A stretch of 16,028 bases of DNA from Asticcacaulis sp. (GCF_020217185.1 NZ_JAIWNX010000285.1:1-16028); one strand, 5' to 3'. Positions 6,020-14,063 are shown, numbered from the stretch's first letter. Notes: generated from the letters alone by a model not told the origin. A program made the numbers and translations.

Positions 6020-7243
6020 ATGAACACCACGCCTGAGACTGCCCCCGAAGATCACCTGTTCGGCGTTTATAACCGCGCCGCTATGGAGGTTGAACGCGGC
6101 GAAGGCGTGCGACTTTACGCCCGTGACGGCCGCGTGTTCATCGATCTGGTGCAGGGCGTGGCGACCAATGGCCTCGGCCACTGCCATCCCAAGCTGATCG
6201 AGGCGGTGAAAACCCAGTCCGAAAAGCTGTGGCACGTGTCCAATATTTTCCGCATTCCGGATCAGCAGACGCTGGCGGCGCGGCTGTGCGAAGACTCGTT
6301 TGCCGATCAGGTCTTCTTCACCAATTCGGGCACTGAGGCCGTCGAATGCGCGCTGAAGCTGGCGCGCAAGTATCACGACGCCAAGGGTCAGCCTGAGCGC
6401 ATCGACATCATCACCTTTACCGGGGCCTTCCATGGCCGCTCCTATGGCGCGGTCAATGCCGGGGGCAATGACGCCTATCTGGCCGGGTTCGGGCCGAAGC
6501 TGCCGGGTTATGTGCACCTGCCGTTTGGCGACCATGAGGCGCTTAAAGCCGCCGCGGCCGCCCCCACGGCAGCGGCCATTCTGGTCGAGCCGGTGCAGGG
6601 CGAAGGCGGCACCCGTCAGGTGCCGGAACAATGCCTGCGCGGCCTGCGTGATCTGTGCGATCAGTACGGCCTGCTTTTGATGTTTGACGAAATCCAGTGC
6701 GGCATGGGCCGTTCGGGCAAGCTGTGGGCGCACCAGTGGTCGGGCGTCGAACCGGACGTCATGATGACGGCCAAGGCGCTTGGCGGCGGCTTCCCCATCG
6801 GAGCCTGTCTGGCCACCAAAGAGGCGGCGTCTGGCATGGTCTTCGGCAGCCACGGCTCGACCTTCGGCGGCAATCCGCTGGCCATGGCGGTCGGTCTGGT
6901 CGCCTATGGCGAGCTGTCGAGCCCGGAGATGCTCGATCACGTCAATCAGGTGTCGGGCTTCCTGCGTCAGCAGCTTCAGGGCCTCAAGGCCGCCTTCCCG
7001 GACGTCATTGACGAAATCCGCGGCAAGGGCCTGCTGGTCGGGATCAAGGTCAAGCCGTCCAACCGTGACGTGATGGCCCTGGCGCGTGACAACGGCCTGC
7101 TGATCGCCGGCGGGTCGGACAACTGCATCCGTCTGCTGCCGCCGCTCAACCTGACCATTGAGGAGGCGCGTGAGGCGCTGGCCCTGTTCGAACAGACCTG
7201 TCAGGCGGCGCGCGACACCCTGCTGGTTGGGGAGACCGCGTAA
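6020..7243 (+). CDS. argD: Acetylornithine aminotransferase, 407 aa
   Basis: A class III PLP-dependent aminotransferase that converts N-acetylglutamate semialdehyde to N-acetylornithine in arginine synthesis; many ArgD enzymes also serve lysine synthesis as succinyl-diaminopimelate aminotransferase. Visible marks are the substrate loop [12 protein letters not shown] (46-57), the phosphate-binding [15 protein letters not shown] (102-116), the acidic [12 protein letters not shown] (222-233) that holds the PLP pyridine nitrogen, and the Schiff-base lysine K252 in [14 protein letters not shown]. The late [12 protein letters not shown] (276-287) is also typical. Start: ATG 6020 with AAGGGA 9 bases upstream; the frame is open further upstream but lacks a plausible start. 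The stop codon overlaps the argF ATG, so the two are co-translated. Full family length. Confidence 0.95.
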   Translation: MNTTPETAPEDHLFGVYNRAAMEVERGEGVRLYARDGRVFIDLVQGVATNGLGHCHPKLIEAVKTQSEKLWHVSNIFRIPDQQTLAARLCEDSFADQVFFTNSGTEAVECALKLARKYHDAKGQPERIDIITFTGAFHGRSYGAVNAGGNDAYLAGFGPKLPGYVHLPFGDHEALKAAAAAPTAAAILVEPVQGEGGTRQVPEQCLRGLRDLCDQYGLLLMFDEIQCGMGRSGKLWAHQWSGVEPDVMMTAKALGGGFPIGACLATKEAASGMVFGSHGSTFGGNPLAMAVGLVAYGELSSPEMLDHVNQVSGFLRQQLQGLKAAFPDVIDEIRGKGLLVGIKVKPSNRDVMALARDNGLLIAGGSDNCIRLLPPLNLTIEEAREALALFEQTCQAARDTLLVGETA

Positions 7244-8166
7244 TGGTGAAGCATTTTCTGGACATTTCCGACCTGAGTGCCGCTGACCTGCGCGCCATCC
7301 TCGATGACGCCCATGCGCGTAAAAAGGCGCGTTTGGGTTGGCCCAAGGGGCGCGTCGATGCCGATGCCCCGGCGCAGGACCGCGTGCTGGCCATGATCTT
7401 TGAAAAGAACTCGACGCGTACGCGCTTCTCGTTTGATGCGGCCATCCGCCAACTGGGCGGCGATGCCATCATCTCGACGGCGACCGACATGCAGCTCGGT
7501 CGCGGCGAGACCATCGAAGACACGGCCAAGGTCCTGTCGCGCATGGTCGATGCCATCATGATCCGCGCCAACCGCCATGAGGATGTCGAACGTCTGGCGC
7601 GCGCCGCCAGCGTACCGGTGATCAACGGCCTGACCAACAAGAGCCACCCGTGCCAGATCCTCGCCGATCTTCAGACGATCGAGGAACATCGCGGCGACAT
7701 CAAGGGCAAGACTCTGGCCTGGGTCGGTGACGGCAACAATGTCTGCGCCTCCTTCATCCATGCGGCGGCGCGTTTCGACTTCACGCTGAACATCGCCTGC
7801 CCGGCCAAATACAAGCCCTCGAACGCCGACATGGTGTTTGCGGCGGAATCGCGCGCCCGCGTGACGGTGACGCAGGACCCCGAGGCCGCCGTGCGTGGCG
7901 CCGATGTGGTGATGGCCGATACCTGGGTGTCGATGGGCGACCTCGATCACGAGGAACGCCTTGAAGCCTTTGAGCCCTATCAGGTCAATGAGGCGCTGAT
8001 GACGCTGGCCAAGCCCGACGCCCTGTTCCTGCACTGTCTGCCCGCCCATCGCGGCGAAGAGGTGACGGACGGCGTTATCGACGGCCCGCAATCGCAGGTC
8101 TGGGACGAGGCGGAAAACCGCATCCACGCCCAGAAGGCCGTTCTGGCGTGGTGCCTGAGCGCATAA
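7243..8166 (+). CDS. argF: Ornithine carbamoyltransferase, 307 aa
   Basis: Catalyses carbamoyl phosphate + ornithine to citrulline in the cytosol, two steps after ArgD in the arginine pathway. The diagnostic motifs are in order: STRTR at 57-61 (carbamoyl phosphate binding), HPCQ at 135-138, DTWVSMG at 226-232 (the SMG loop that binds ornithine) and HCLPAHR at 264-270 with the catalytic cysteine. This set distinguishes it from aspartate carbamoyltransferase and from acetylornithine carbamoyltransferase. The ATG shares its A with the argD TAA, and GGGGAG at 7229-7234 inside argD provides the ribosome-binding site. Length is normal for anabolic OTCases. A palindromic repeat and a terminator follow. 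Confidence 0.96.
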   Translation: MVKHFLDISDLSAADLRAILDDAHARKKARLGWPKGRVDADAPAQDRVLAMIFEKNSTRTRFSFDAAIRQLGGDAIISTATDMQLGRGETIEDTAKVLSRMVDAIMIRANRHEDVERLARAASVPVINGLTNKSHPCQILADLQTIEEHRGDIKGKTLAWVGDGNNVCASFIHAAARFDFTLNIACPAKYKPSNADMVFAAESRARVTVTQDPEAAVRGADVVMADTWVSMGDLDHEERLEAFEPYQVNEALMTLAKPDALFLHCLPAHRGEEVTDGVIDGPQSQVWDEAENRIHAQKAVLAWCLSA

Positions 8167-8168
8167 GT

Positions 8169-8199
8169 CTTACACCTCCCTGCACGACGTGCGGGGAGG
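8169..8199. repeat. Palindromic repeat, copy 2, after argF
   Basis: CTTACACCTCCCTGCAC, GAC, then GTGCGGGGAGG: an 11-bp stem (8175-8185 with 8189-8199, one T-G wobble) and a 3-base loop. It differs from the copy at 938-969 mainly in the loop (GAC for CCC). Like that copy it sits a few bases after a stop codon in a convergent junction. Confidence 0.8.
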
Positions 8200-8209
8200 G
8201 GGAACATTA

Positions 8210-8246
8210 AAAACCCCTCCGGTTTGCGCCGGAGGGGTTTTGTTTT
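8210..8246. terminator. Bidirectional terminator between argF and the M16 protease gene
   Basis: AAAACCCCTCCGG (8210-8222) pairs perfectly with CCGGAGGGGTTTT (8229-8241), 13 bp around a 6-base loop. A T-tract follows on both strands (TTTTGTTTT on +, TTTTTAAT on -). It can end argDF and the convergent protease transcript. Confidence 0.9.
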
Positions 8247-11154
8247 ACTGCGCCGGGGCGGCGGCGGGTTTGTCCGCCGGCTTGACCTGAATGCGCAGCA
8301 GCTTCTCCTTGATCAGCCACTTCTTTGCCATGGCCTGAATGTCGGCAGGTGTCACCGCCTCGACCTCGGCCTTGCGTGTGCGGATGGCCGTCAGATCACG
8401 CGGATCGGCCTGAATGCCGGGCAGGACGCCGATCCAGTAGCCGTTCGTCTTGACCTGAACGTCGTAACGATCCAGCACCGGCTTGCGGGCGCGCAGCAGT
8501 TCGTCGGCTTCCACCGGCTTGGCCTTCAGGTCTTCGGCAATGGCTAGCAGCGAGTCGTAGAAGGTCTGATCGACTTCGGGTTTCACCGTCGCCTGCGCGG
8601 CCAGATAGCCATAACCCTTGAAGGTATTGGACATCACGCTGCCCGCCGATGAGCCGTAGGACGCCCCCTGCTTTTCGCGGATTTCGTCGATCAGGCGCAG
8701 CGTCATGACTTCGGCCAGCATTTCGGTGGCACGGGCCTGCTTCGTATCGGCGAAGAAGTCGGTGGTCGGCCAGGCGACGTAGCTGAGGTTCTGATCGGCG
8801 CGGCCGGTGTGGGTCAGGACCTGATGCAGGTTGGTCGTGGGGAAGCGGAGCGTATCCGCGCCCTTGACCGGGGCGATGGTTTCCGCGCGCTTGGGCAGGG
8901 TGGCGAAGGTGGTGTCCAGAACCTTTTTGGCCTCTTCGACCGTGATGTCACCGACGATGGTGATTTCGATGGGCGCGGTGGTCAGGATGCCGGTGACCAG
9001 CGCCTTGGCATCGTCGTTCTTCACCGCCAGAGCCGCATCCTTTTCCGGCAGGCCGAAGCGGGTATCGCCATTGCGCAGCAGGCGCGGGGCCTTGGTCGAG
9101 AAGACGCTGTTGGGCGTCGAAGACAGGGTCTGGTAATAGTTGGGCAGGAAGGATTTCAGACGATCCAGCGCCTGCGGACGATAGGCCGTGTCGGTGACGA
9201 AGGCCGTCAGCACCTGCATCTGAAGCGCGAAATCGCTCGGCGTCGTGTTGCCGGACAGGACCGCCGCCTCTTCGCCGATACCAAAATTGGCCCCGTAGAT
9301 GCGTCCGGCCAGCGTCTCCTTGATCTCTTCGGAATCGAGCTTGCCCAGACCGCCGTCGAAGACGCCGACCCAGTTGGCGGCCTGAAGCGGCAGGGCCTTG
9401 TCCTGACCGATGGTGGTCAGGCCGCCGTTGAAGCGGACATTGACCAGAATTTCGTTGTCCTTGAAGGTCGTCGGCTTGATATTGACTTTTACGCCGTTGG
9501 CATAGGCCAGTTCGGTGACGCCGATATCGGTCAGCAGCATTTCCTTTACGACAGAGGCCGGGGCCTTGCCAAAGGTTTCATAAGGCCACGCCTTCTTGAC
9601 CGCGACCGCCGGTTTTTCGACGGTTTTGGCCTTGATGGCCTCATACGACGCCAGCATGGCCGGCTTGTCGAAGCCGCCCAGATCGGACGCCATATGCGTC
9701 AGAAGCGGGCCGTCACCGGCGAACAGCGTCTTGGCGCGGGCACTGACCGCCGCGGCGGTGAGGCGGCCCTTGATGCTGTTGAAGAAGGCGAGGTTCTGGC
9801 TGGGGGCCGTCATGACCTCCTTGTCCGCCACCGAACCGACCAGCGCATTGACGATGGCGCCGGTATTGCGCGTCTTTTCGCCCTTGGCCTGCGCCTCAAG
9901 GCTGGCGGCCATGTCGGCCAGCTCGCGCGTCACCTCGTCTTCGGTCACGCCATAGGTTTCGAACTGACGCACCATGGTAAAGGCCTGCTCAAAGGCGTCC
10001 TTTTCCTTGCCGGGCTTGGGCGTGATGCTCAGGCTGAGGGTTTCGGCGGTTTTGGCGACCGTGTCGTCGCCGGCCCCTGCGGCGGCAAAGGCGCTTTCGG
10101 GGGACTTGGCCTGACGCTCAAGGCGCTGGTTGAGGATGGACAGGGTCAGGTTATCGAGCGTGTCGTCGAAGTCCTTAGCCTGTGTTTCCCACGAGTCGTC
10201 GAACGGCTTGAACCACGTCACCTGCATGGATTTGCTGAGGCCCGGCTCGACATAGGTATAGGCCGAGGCTTTTTGCGGTGTATAGGTGCCGAAGCTCAGC
10301 TTATCCAGCGGGCGCTTGGAACGGGGTGTCAGGTCCGAGAATTTCGCCTTGATCTTGGCTTCAATTGTGTTGGCATCGACATCACCGGCCACCACCACCG
10401 TGGTCAGTTCCGGGCGGTAGAAGTCGTTATAATAGTCGATAAAGGCCTGAGCCGGGGCCTCAGCAATGACCTTGGTCGAACCGATAGGCAGGCGGTGGCC
10501 ATAAAGCTGACCGGGGAAGGCGGCCTTGGCCCATTCGACATAGGCGCGATAACCCGGCGAATTGCGCGCGCGTTCTTCGCCCAGCACGACGCCGCGCTCA
10601 CGGTCGATGGCCTTGGGGTCCAGCGTCAGATTGCCCGCTGTCTCGCGGAACAGGAACAGGCCGGTGTCGATGATCTCTTCGTCGTTCTTCGGCAGGTCCA
10701 GCATATAGACCGTCTCATCGAACGAGGTGTAGGCATTGGTGTCCGGGCCGAACTTCAGGCCGTGACGCTCAAGGATCTTGACCATATCGCCTTCGGGCAC
10801 ATTCTTCGAGCCGTTAAACGCCATGTGCTCAAGAAAGTGGGCGAGGCCAAGCTGCTGCTCAGACTCCATCAGCGAGCCGGTGCCGAAGCGCATGCGCAGG
10901 GCAACCACACCCGGCGGCGTCTTGTTCGGATAGATGATGTAGGTCAGGCCGTTGGGCAGGCGGCCGAAACGCGCCTGAGGGTCAGGTGTGATGTCGGAAT
11001 GGGTCTGCGCGAATTCGACGCCGCCCGGCAGGACCGCCGGTGCCTTAGGCGCCGTCTGGGCATAGGCCACGGGCGTCAGCGCCGTCGCCGACAAAAGCCC
11101 GGTGGACAAGGCGGCAACCGCTGCGGCGGTCAGGAATTGGCTACGTATCGACAT
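8245..11154 (-). CDS. Periplasmic M16 (pitrilysin/insulinase) zinc metalloprotease, 969 aa
   Basis: The product starts MSIRSQFLTAAAVAALSTG with a signal peptide likely cut after AYAQ (residues 30-33), so it should be exported. The zinc motif is the inverted HxxEH of family M16: H106-FLE-H110 in LAHFLEHMAFNGS. The third ligand is a glutamate 76 residues later (E186 in DRERGVVLGEERA). The protein has the long two-module build (active N-terminal half, inactive C-terminal half with LIDEIREKQGASYGSSAG), common in Bacteroidetes and alphaproteobacterial M16B enzymes. ATG 11154 is preferred; an in-frame ATG at 11172 would add six residues. Both lie in or beside a 15-bp hairpin. The gene follows hfaD by 91 bases on the same strand, so read-through from the hfa operon is possible. 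Substrates are unknown. Confidence 0.9.
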   Translation of the reverse strand: MSIRSQFLTAAAVAALSTGLLSATALTPVAYAQTAPKAPAVLPGGVEFAQTHSDITPDPQARFGRLPNGLTYIIYPNKTPPGVVALRMRFGTGSLMESEQQLGLAHFLEHMAFNGSKNVPEGDMVKILERHGLKFGPDTNAYTSFDETVYMLDLPKNDEEIIDTGLFLFRETAGNLTLDPKAIDRERGVVLGEERARNSPGYRAYVEWAKAAFPGQLYGHRLPIGSTKVIAEAPAQAFIDYYNDFYRPELTTVVVAGDVDANTIEAKIKAKFSDLTPRSKRPLDKLSFGTYTPQKASAYTYVEPGLSKSMQVTWFKPFDDSWETQAKDFDDTLDNLTLSILNQRLERQAKSPESAFAAAGAGDDTVAKTAETLSLSITPKPGKEKDAFEQAFTMVRQFETYGVTEDEVTRELADMAASLEAQAKGEKTRNTGAIVNALVGSVADKEVMTAPSQNLAFFNSIKGRLTAAAVSARAKTLFAGDGPLLTHMASDLGGFDKPAMLASYEAIKAKTVEKPAVAVKKAWPYETFGKAPASVVKEMLLTDIGVTELAYANGVKVNIKPTTFKDNEILVNVRFNGGLTTIGQDKALPLQAANWVGVFDGGLGKLDSEEIKETLAGRIYGANFGIGEEAAVLSGNTTPSDFALQMQVLTAFVTDTAYRPQALDRLKSFLPNYYQTLSSTPNSVFSTKAPRLLRNGDTRFGLPEKDAALAVKNDDAKALVTGILTTAPIEITIVGDITVEEAKKVLDTTFATLPKRAETIAPVKGADTLRFPTTNLHQVLTHTGRADQNLSYVAWPTTDFFADTKQARATEMLAEVMTLRLIDEIREKQGASYGSSAGSVMSNTFKGYGYLAAQATVKPEVDQTFYDSLLAIAEDLKAKPVEADELLRARKPVLDRYDVQVKTNGYWIGVLPGIQADPRDLTAIRTRKAEVEAVTPADIQAMAKKWLIKEKLLRIQVKPADKPAAAPAQ

Positions 11155-11197
11155 GAAAAGGTCGCCCCTCATAGGAAAATGTGGGGCGACCTTTTCA
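11154..11197 (-). promoter_or_regulatory. Perfect 15-bp hairpin covering the M16 start codon and ribosome-binding site
   Basis: On the - strand TGAAAAGGTCGCCCC (11197-11183) pairs without mismatch with GGGGCGACCTTTTCA (11168-11154) around a 14-base loop. The right arm contains the GGGG ribosome-binding stretch and the A of the start codon. It can act as a translation lock, or as a terminator of the preceding hfa transcript, since the 3' arm ends in CCTTTT. Confidence 0.8.
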
Positions 11198-11218
11198 AAG
11201 TTTTGCGGCTGAATAAAG

Positions 11219-11232
11219 TTACGAAATCGTAA
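11219..11232. promoter_or_regulatory. Short operator-like palindrome between hfaD and the M16 gene
   Basis: TTACGA and TCGTAA are perfect inverted 6-mers separated by AA. The site lies 14 bases after the hfaD stop and 65 bases upstream of the M16 start, a place suited to a regulator binding site. No protein can be named for it. Confidence 0.35.
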
Positions 11233-11245
11233 TGTAGGTAACGAC

Positions 11246-12520
11246 CTAGTTCTTACCATTCCCCGACACGTAATAGGTCGCCGTATTGCCGATGGCGCGG
11301 CTGGTCGAAACGATGGCCCGGCCCGATCCGCCAATGGTGCTCGTCGTCGAAGCCGTCACATTGGCGTTGTTGACCTGAGAGTTGCGCACCGTCATGTCCG
11401 CTTCGCATTCGGCGCAGGCATAGGCATAGGCCGAGTTGCCCGTCGCTTCGGCGGTGACATAGGCGTCGTAACCCGTATGGCCTTCAAAGCTGGCCTGCAC
11501 GTCGATCGGACCGTCGTTGAACTGCTCGGTATTGATGTTGACGTACTTGTCGCCGTTACCCGCGGTCAGGCTGTTGCCCACGCCGGTCGCGGTCGAATGC
11601 ATCTCACCATACTCATACCCGCTCAGCACGCTCATCGACTGCACCTGACCGCCATTGGCCTGACGCGTGTCGGTGACCAGCGAACCGCCGGTATTGTACA
11701 GCGTCACCGTGTTGGCGGCGGCGTCCGACTGCGTGGCCATGTGCCAGGCATTGCCCGCATTGGCCGAGACGTAGGATTCCGTGCGTCCGCTCGCATCCTG
11801 CGTGACCGTATGCTCCTGCGAGCCGCGATCGGTCGAGTTCGAAGCGTAGTAGTTGTTCATCGCCGAGGCGGTGTACAGGTTCGGTGACGGTGAATAGTGC
11901 AGCACCACACCTGTGCGGGCGCGGGCTTCGGCATCCGACTGCTGATGGGCGGTCGATTCCAGACGTCCGTTGGTCACCTGATAGGCCTGATGGTTGGTGA
12001 CCGCGACCGTATTGATCTCACCCGACTCATAGATAGAGTTGTTGGGTGAATTGACCTGCGTATCGGCGTGGACATTGACCGCATCGACATACTGCTGGGT
12101 ATTGGCCACCAGCTTGCCGTCCGTGGTCGTCCCCGCGCCGTAATTGCCGACGGCCTGCGTCGTCATATAGAGCGGCGTGCCCAGCGACTTGCGGTAGTCT
12201 TCCGGAGCCGCCGTGCCATTGACCGTAGCCGTAGCCGTGACATTGCCCTGAAGCACCTGAACAGAGGTCAGCTTGGCATCAACCTGTTCATTGCCGACCG
12301 TCACCGCATTGCCGTGGCCCGACGTCTCGACCTTCAGAAGGTCGTAGTTTTCCACCACGTTCAGGGTCTGACCGGAGAAGATGTCGCCGGTCTGAACCTG
12401 ATCATTGGTGATGTCGAGCCCGCCCGAAGCCGGGGGCGTCGTCTGACTAGTAGCGGCCGTCGCCAGTGTTGCGGTTGCGAGTATTGTGCCAACGGCTAGG
12501 ATCTTCGCGCGTACCCGCAT
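11246..12520 (-). CDS. hfaD: Holdfast attachment protein HfaD, 424 aa
   Basis: Third gene of the holdfast-anchor operon. In Caulobacter HfaA, HfaB and HfaD bind the polysaccharide holdfast to the cell envelope at the stalk tip. The call rests on position after hfaA and hfaB plus character: signal peptide MRVRAKILAVGTILATATLA, then about 400 residues rich in Asn, Thr, Ala, Gly, Ser and Val with almost no Lys. The body is built of degenerate units of about 50 residues, each carrying a GN pair (G70-N71, G125-N126, G256-N257, G315-N316, G361-N362, G411-N412) and often followed by a QxN..NVTA-like stretch. A Cys pair sits at 369 and 372. The ATG at 12520 follows GGAG at 12530-12527 and overlaps the end of hfaB by 74 bases. 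It probably forms a surface beta-rich fibre or anchor. Confidence 0.85.
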   Translation of the reverse strand: MRVRAKILAVGTILATATLATAATSQTTPPASGGLDITNDQVQTGDIFSGQTLNVVENYDLLKVETSGHGNAVTVGNEQVDAKLTSVQVLQGNVTATATVNGTAAPEDYRKSLGTPLYMTTQAVGNYGAGTTTDGKLVANTQQYVDAVNVHADTQVNSPNNSIYESGEINTVAVTNHQAYQVTNGRLESTAHQQSDAEARARTGVVLHYSPSPNLYTASAMNNYYASNSTDRGSQEHTVTQDASGRTESYVSANAGNAWHMATQSDAAANTVTLYNTGGSLVTDTRQANGGQVQSMSVLSGYEYGEMHSTATGVGNSLTAGNGDKYVNINTEQFNDGPIDVQASFEGHTGYDAYVTAEATGNSAYAYACAECEADMTVRNSQVNNANVTASTTSTIGGSGRAIVSTSRAIGNTATYYVSGNGKN

Positions 12521-13481
12521 TGTTGGTCTCCAGATTGTTATAGGCCGGGGTGTAGCCGCCGGTCTTGCCCAGCGTGGCGTCGTTGAGGAAGTCGTCCTTG
12601 GGGTTCAGGCAGATTTCGGGGCCTTGCACCCCGTAGAGGTTGGCCATGAATTCCAGCGTGGCACGTTCAATCAGGGCCCGCACCGCGAGTTGCATGGGCT
12701 CAAGCCCGCCTTCGCCCGCCGAAACGTCGAAGATGTTGCCGTTGAAGAAGTCGAACACGCCGGCCTTGATTTCGCGACCGATGATCTGCTTCTGGTAAGA
12801 AATGACGTCCACCACTTCCAGCGTGCGGGTATCGACCAGACGCAGGTCCAGCGCGACATTCATCACATAGAGGCGGCCATTGACGATGCCCTTGGTATCG
12901 CGGGCGTCAGCGTCGCCGACATAGGCGTCGATACCGGACGAGCGGATATTGTAGTTCAGCTCGGTGATACCGCCCACGATGTGGAAGTCGGAACCGGCGA
13001 TCTGACCCGCCATGATGCGGCGGTATTCGCCGGCTTCGGTCGGGTTGGCGACCTCATTATCGGTGATCAGCTTGTTATTGGTGTACTTCAGCTCCAGTTC
13101 CGACACCGACGTGTCAAAACGTTCGACCTGACGCGCGCCGGACTTGGCCAGAGCGGTCATCGCCATCAGCGAAGCGCCCTGCGTGATCTTGCGCCCCCCT
13201 TCGTATTCCACCTTGCCGGTGTAGTCCGAGATGCGGCCCACCGCCATGCGCGGCGAGGCGAGGCTATGCTTGCGGGCATAGGAGCCGAGGCAGACCAGAG
13301 CGTCCGAATAGGCGGTCGGGTTGGCCGTCACCGGGGCATTGCCGATCGGCTTGGCATAGACGCCCGACGGACCGGCGACCGGCGACACACAGGCCGATAA
13401 GGTCATGGCGCCCGCCGCCAGAGCGATCAGGCTGAGGCCACGACGCACGCGGCGCGACGATTTCTTCGTATCAGAAGCCAT
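12447..13481 (-). CDS. hfaB: Holdfast anchor lipoprotein HfaB (CsgG family), 344 aa
   Basis: A CsgG-type outer-membrane lipoprotein. The N-terminus MASDTKKSSRRVRRGLSLIA leads into a lipobox LSAC with the lipidated Cys at residue 31. Then come CsgG-like segments: AVGRISDYTGKV, the GASLMAMTALAKSGARQVERF helix region (written here in part), DFHIVGGITELNYNI, and VALDLRLVDTRTLEVVDVIS. In curli systems CsgG forms the secretion pore for the curlin subunits. HfaB is its holdfast counterpart and is needed for HfaA and HfaD to reach the surface. The start at 13481 lies 11 bases inside the end of hfaA, with AGGA upstream. The C-terminal tail (about 50 residues, Asn/Thr/Arg-rich, ending NTRNRNTGDGRY) is not CsgG-like and its last part is encoded in the overlap with hfaD. 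Confidence 0.92.
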   Translation of the reverse strand: MASDTKKSSRRVRRGLSLIALAAGAMTLSACVSPVAGPSGVYAKPIGNAPVTANPTAYSDALVCLGSYARKHSLASPRMAVGRISDYTGKVEYEGGRKITQGASLMAMTALAKSGARQVERFDTSVSELELKYTNNKLITDNEVANPTEAGEYRRIMAGQIAGSDFHIVGGITELNYNIRSSGIDAYVGDADARDTKGIVNGRLYVMNVALDLRLVDTRTLEVVDVISYQKQIIGREIKAGVFDFFNGNIFDVSAGEGGLEPMQLAVRALIERATLEFMANLYGVQGPEICLNPKDDFLNDATLGKTGGYTPAYNNLETNNAGTREDPSRWHNTRNRNTGDGRY

Positions 13482-13923
13482 TGAGATTTCCTGTAATGTC
13501 CGTGCCAGTGGCACCGGTGGCGGTTTGATTGCCATTGGTGGCCGTGACGTTGCCGTTGTTGGTCTGGGTCGAATTGACGATGACGGTGTTGTAGTTGCCG
13601 TTGACGACAACCGAGAGATTGTTACCGATGGCGGTGGCCCCACCCACGGCACCGGCGCCGGAGTAGCTGTCGCCCGCGCCATAGGTCATCGACTTGGAAT
13701 AGATGCTCTGGTCGCCGCCGGTGACGATGACGCCATCCAGCAGCACACGGTTGCCATTGGCATCGCGCGTCGAAGGGTCGATGGCGCGCTCCTCCTGGCC
13801 GCGGGTACGGCCATAGCCGGTCTCAAAACCGGTCGAGGTCGTGCTCATGGTCTGCGCCAGAGCCGGGGCCCCGGTGAGGACGACGAGGCCTGCGGTGGCT
13901 GCGGCTATCTTGTAAAACGCCAT
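13471..13923 (-). CDS. hfaA: Holdfast attachment protein HfaA (curlin-like), 150 aa
   Basis: First gene of the hfaABD operon. A signal peptide runs to about residue 24 (LVVLTGAPALAQ, then TMST). The mature protein has a linker with RTRGQEERAIDPSTRDANG (40-58), then a Gly/Asn/Thr/Val-rich C-terminal half. In it TAIGNNLSVVVNGNYNTV and VNSTQTNNGNVTA resemble curlin repeats, and it ends LNGF. HfaA in Caulobacter is a short CsgA-like protein that polymerises at the stalk tip and depends on HfaB. Start ATG 13923 has AGGAG 7 bases upstream (13934-13930 region). The 3' end overlaps hfaB by 11 bases. The C-terminal unit matches repeat units in HfaD, which suggests a shared fold. Function by family and operon context, not by direct test. 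Confidence 0.9.
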   Translation of the reverse strand: MAFYKIAAATAGLVVLTGAPALAQTMSTTSTGFETGYGRTRGQEERAIDPSTRDANGNRVLLDGVIVTGGDQSIYSKSMTYGAGDSYSGAGAVGGATAIGNNLSVVVNGNYNTVIVNSTQTNNGNVTATNGNQTATGATGTDITGNLNGF

Positions 13924-13966
13924 GTTGGGCTCCTGTCAGGCTTGCGCCTTCACTTGAGAGGCGAAA

Positions 13967-13982
13967 AGCAAATCGGATGCCA
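13967..13982 (-). promoter_or_regulatory. Sigma-54-like promoter element upstream of hfaA
   Basis: The - strand reads TGGCATCCGATTTGCT. The -24 GG and -12 GC are separated by exactly 10 bases, and TGGCA and TTGCT match the RpoN consensus (TGGCACG-N4-TTGCW). A start would fall near 13956, giving a leader of about 33 bases before the hfaA ATG. No activator site was identified. Confidence 0.5.
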
Positions 13983-14063
13983 CTGTGACCGCGAACCTTA
14001 AAAATTGGGTATATTTTGTCTTAAAAATCGCTAAAGGGTTTCAAAATCAGGGTTTAAGGGCTT

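Noticed and set aside
8809..11232. Very long + strand open frame opposite the M16 protease gene
   Set aside because: It mirrors the high-GC codon pattern of the real gene; the translated sequence has no recognisable domain, whereas the - strand has a signal peptide and the HxxEH zinc motif.
13998..14024. CtrA box between hfaA and the rhomboid gene
   Set aside because: Several TTAA words occur but none has the N7 spacing of a CtrA site.
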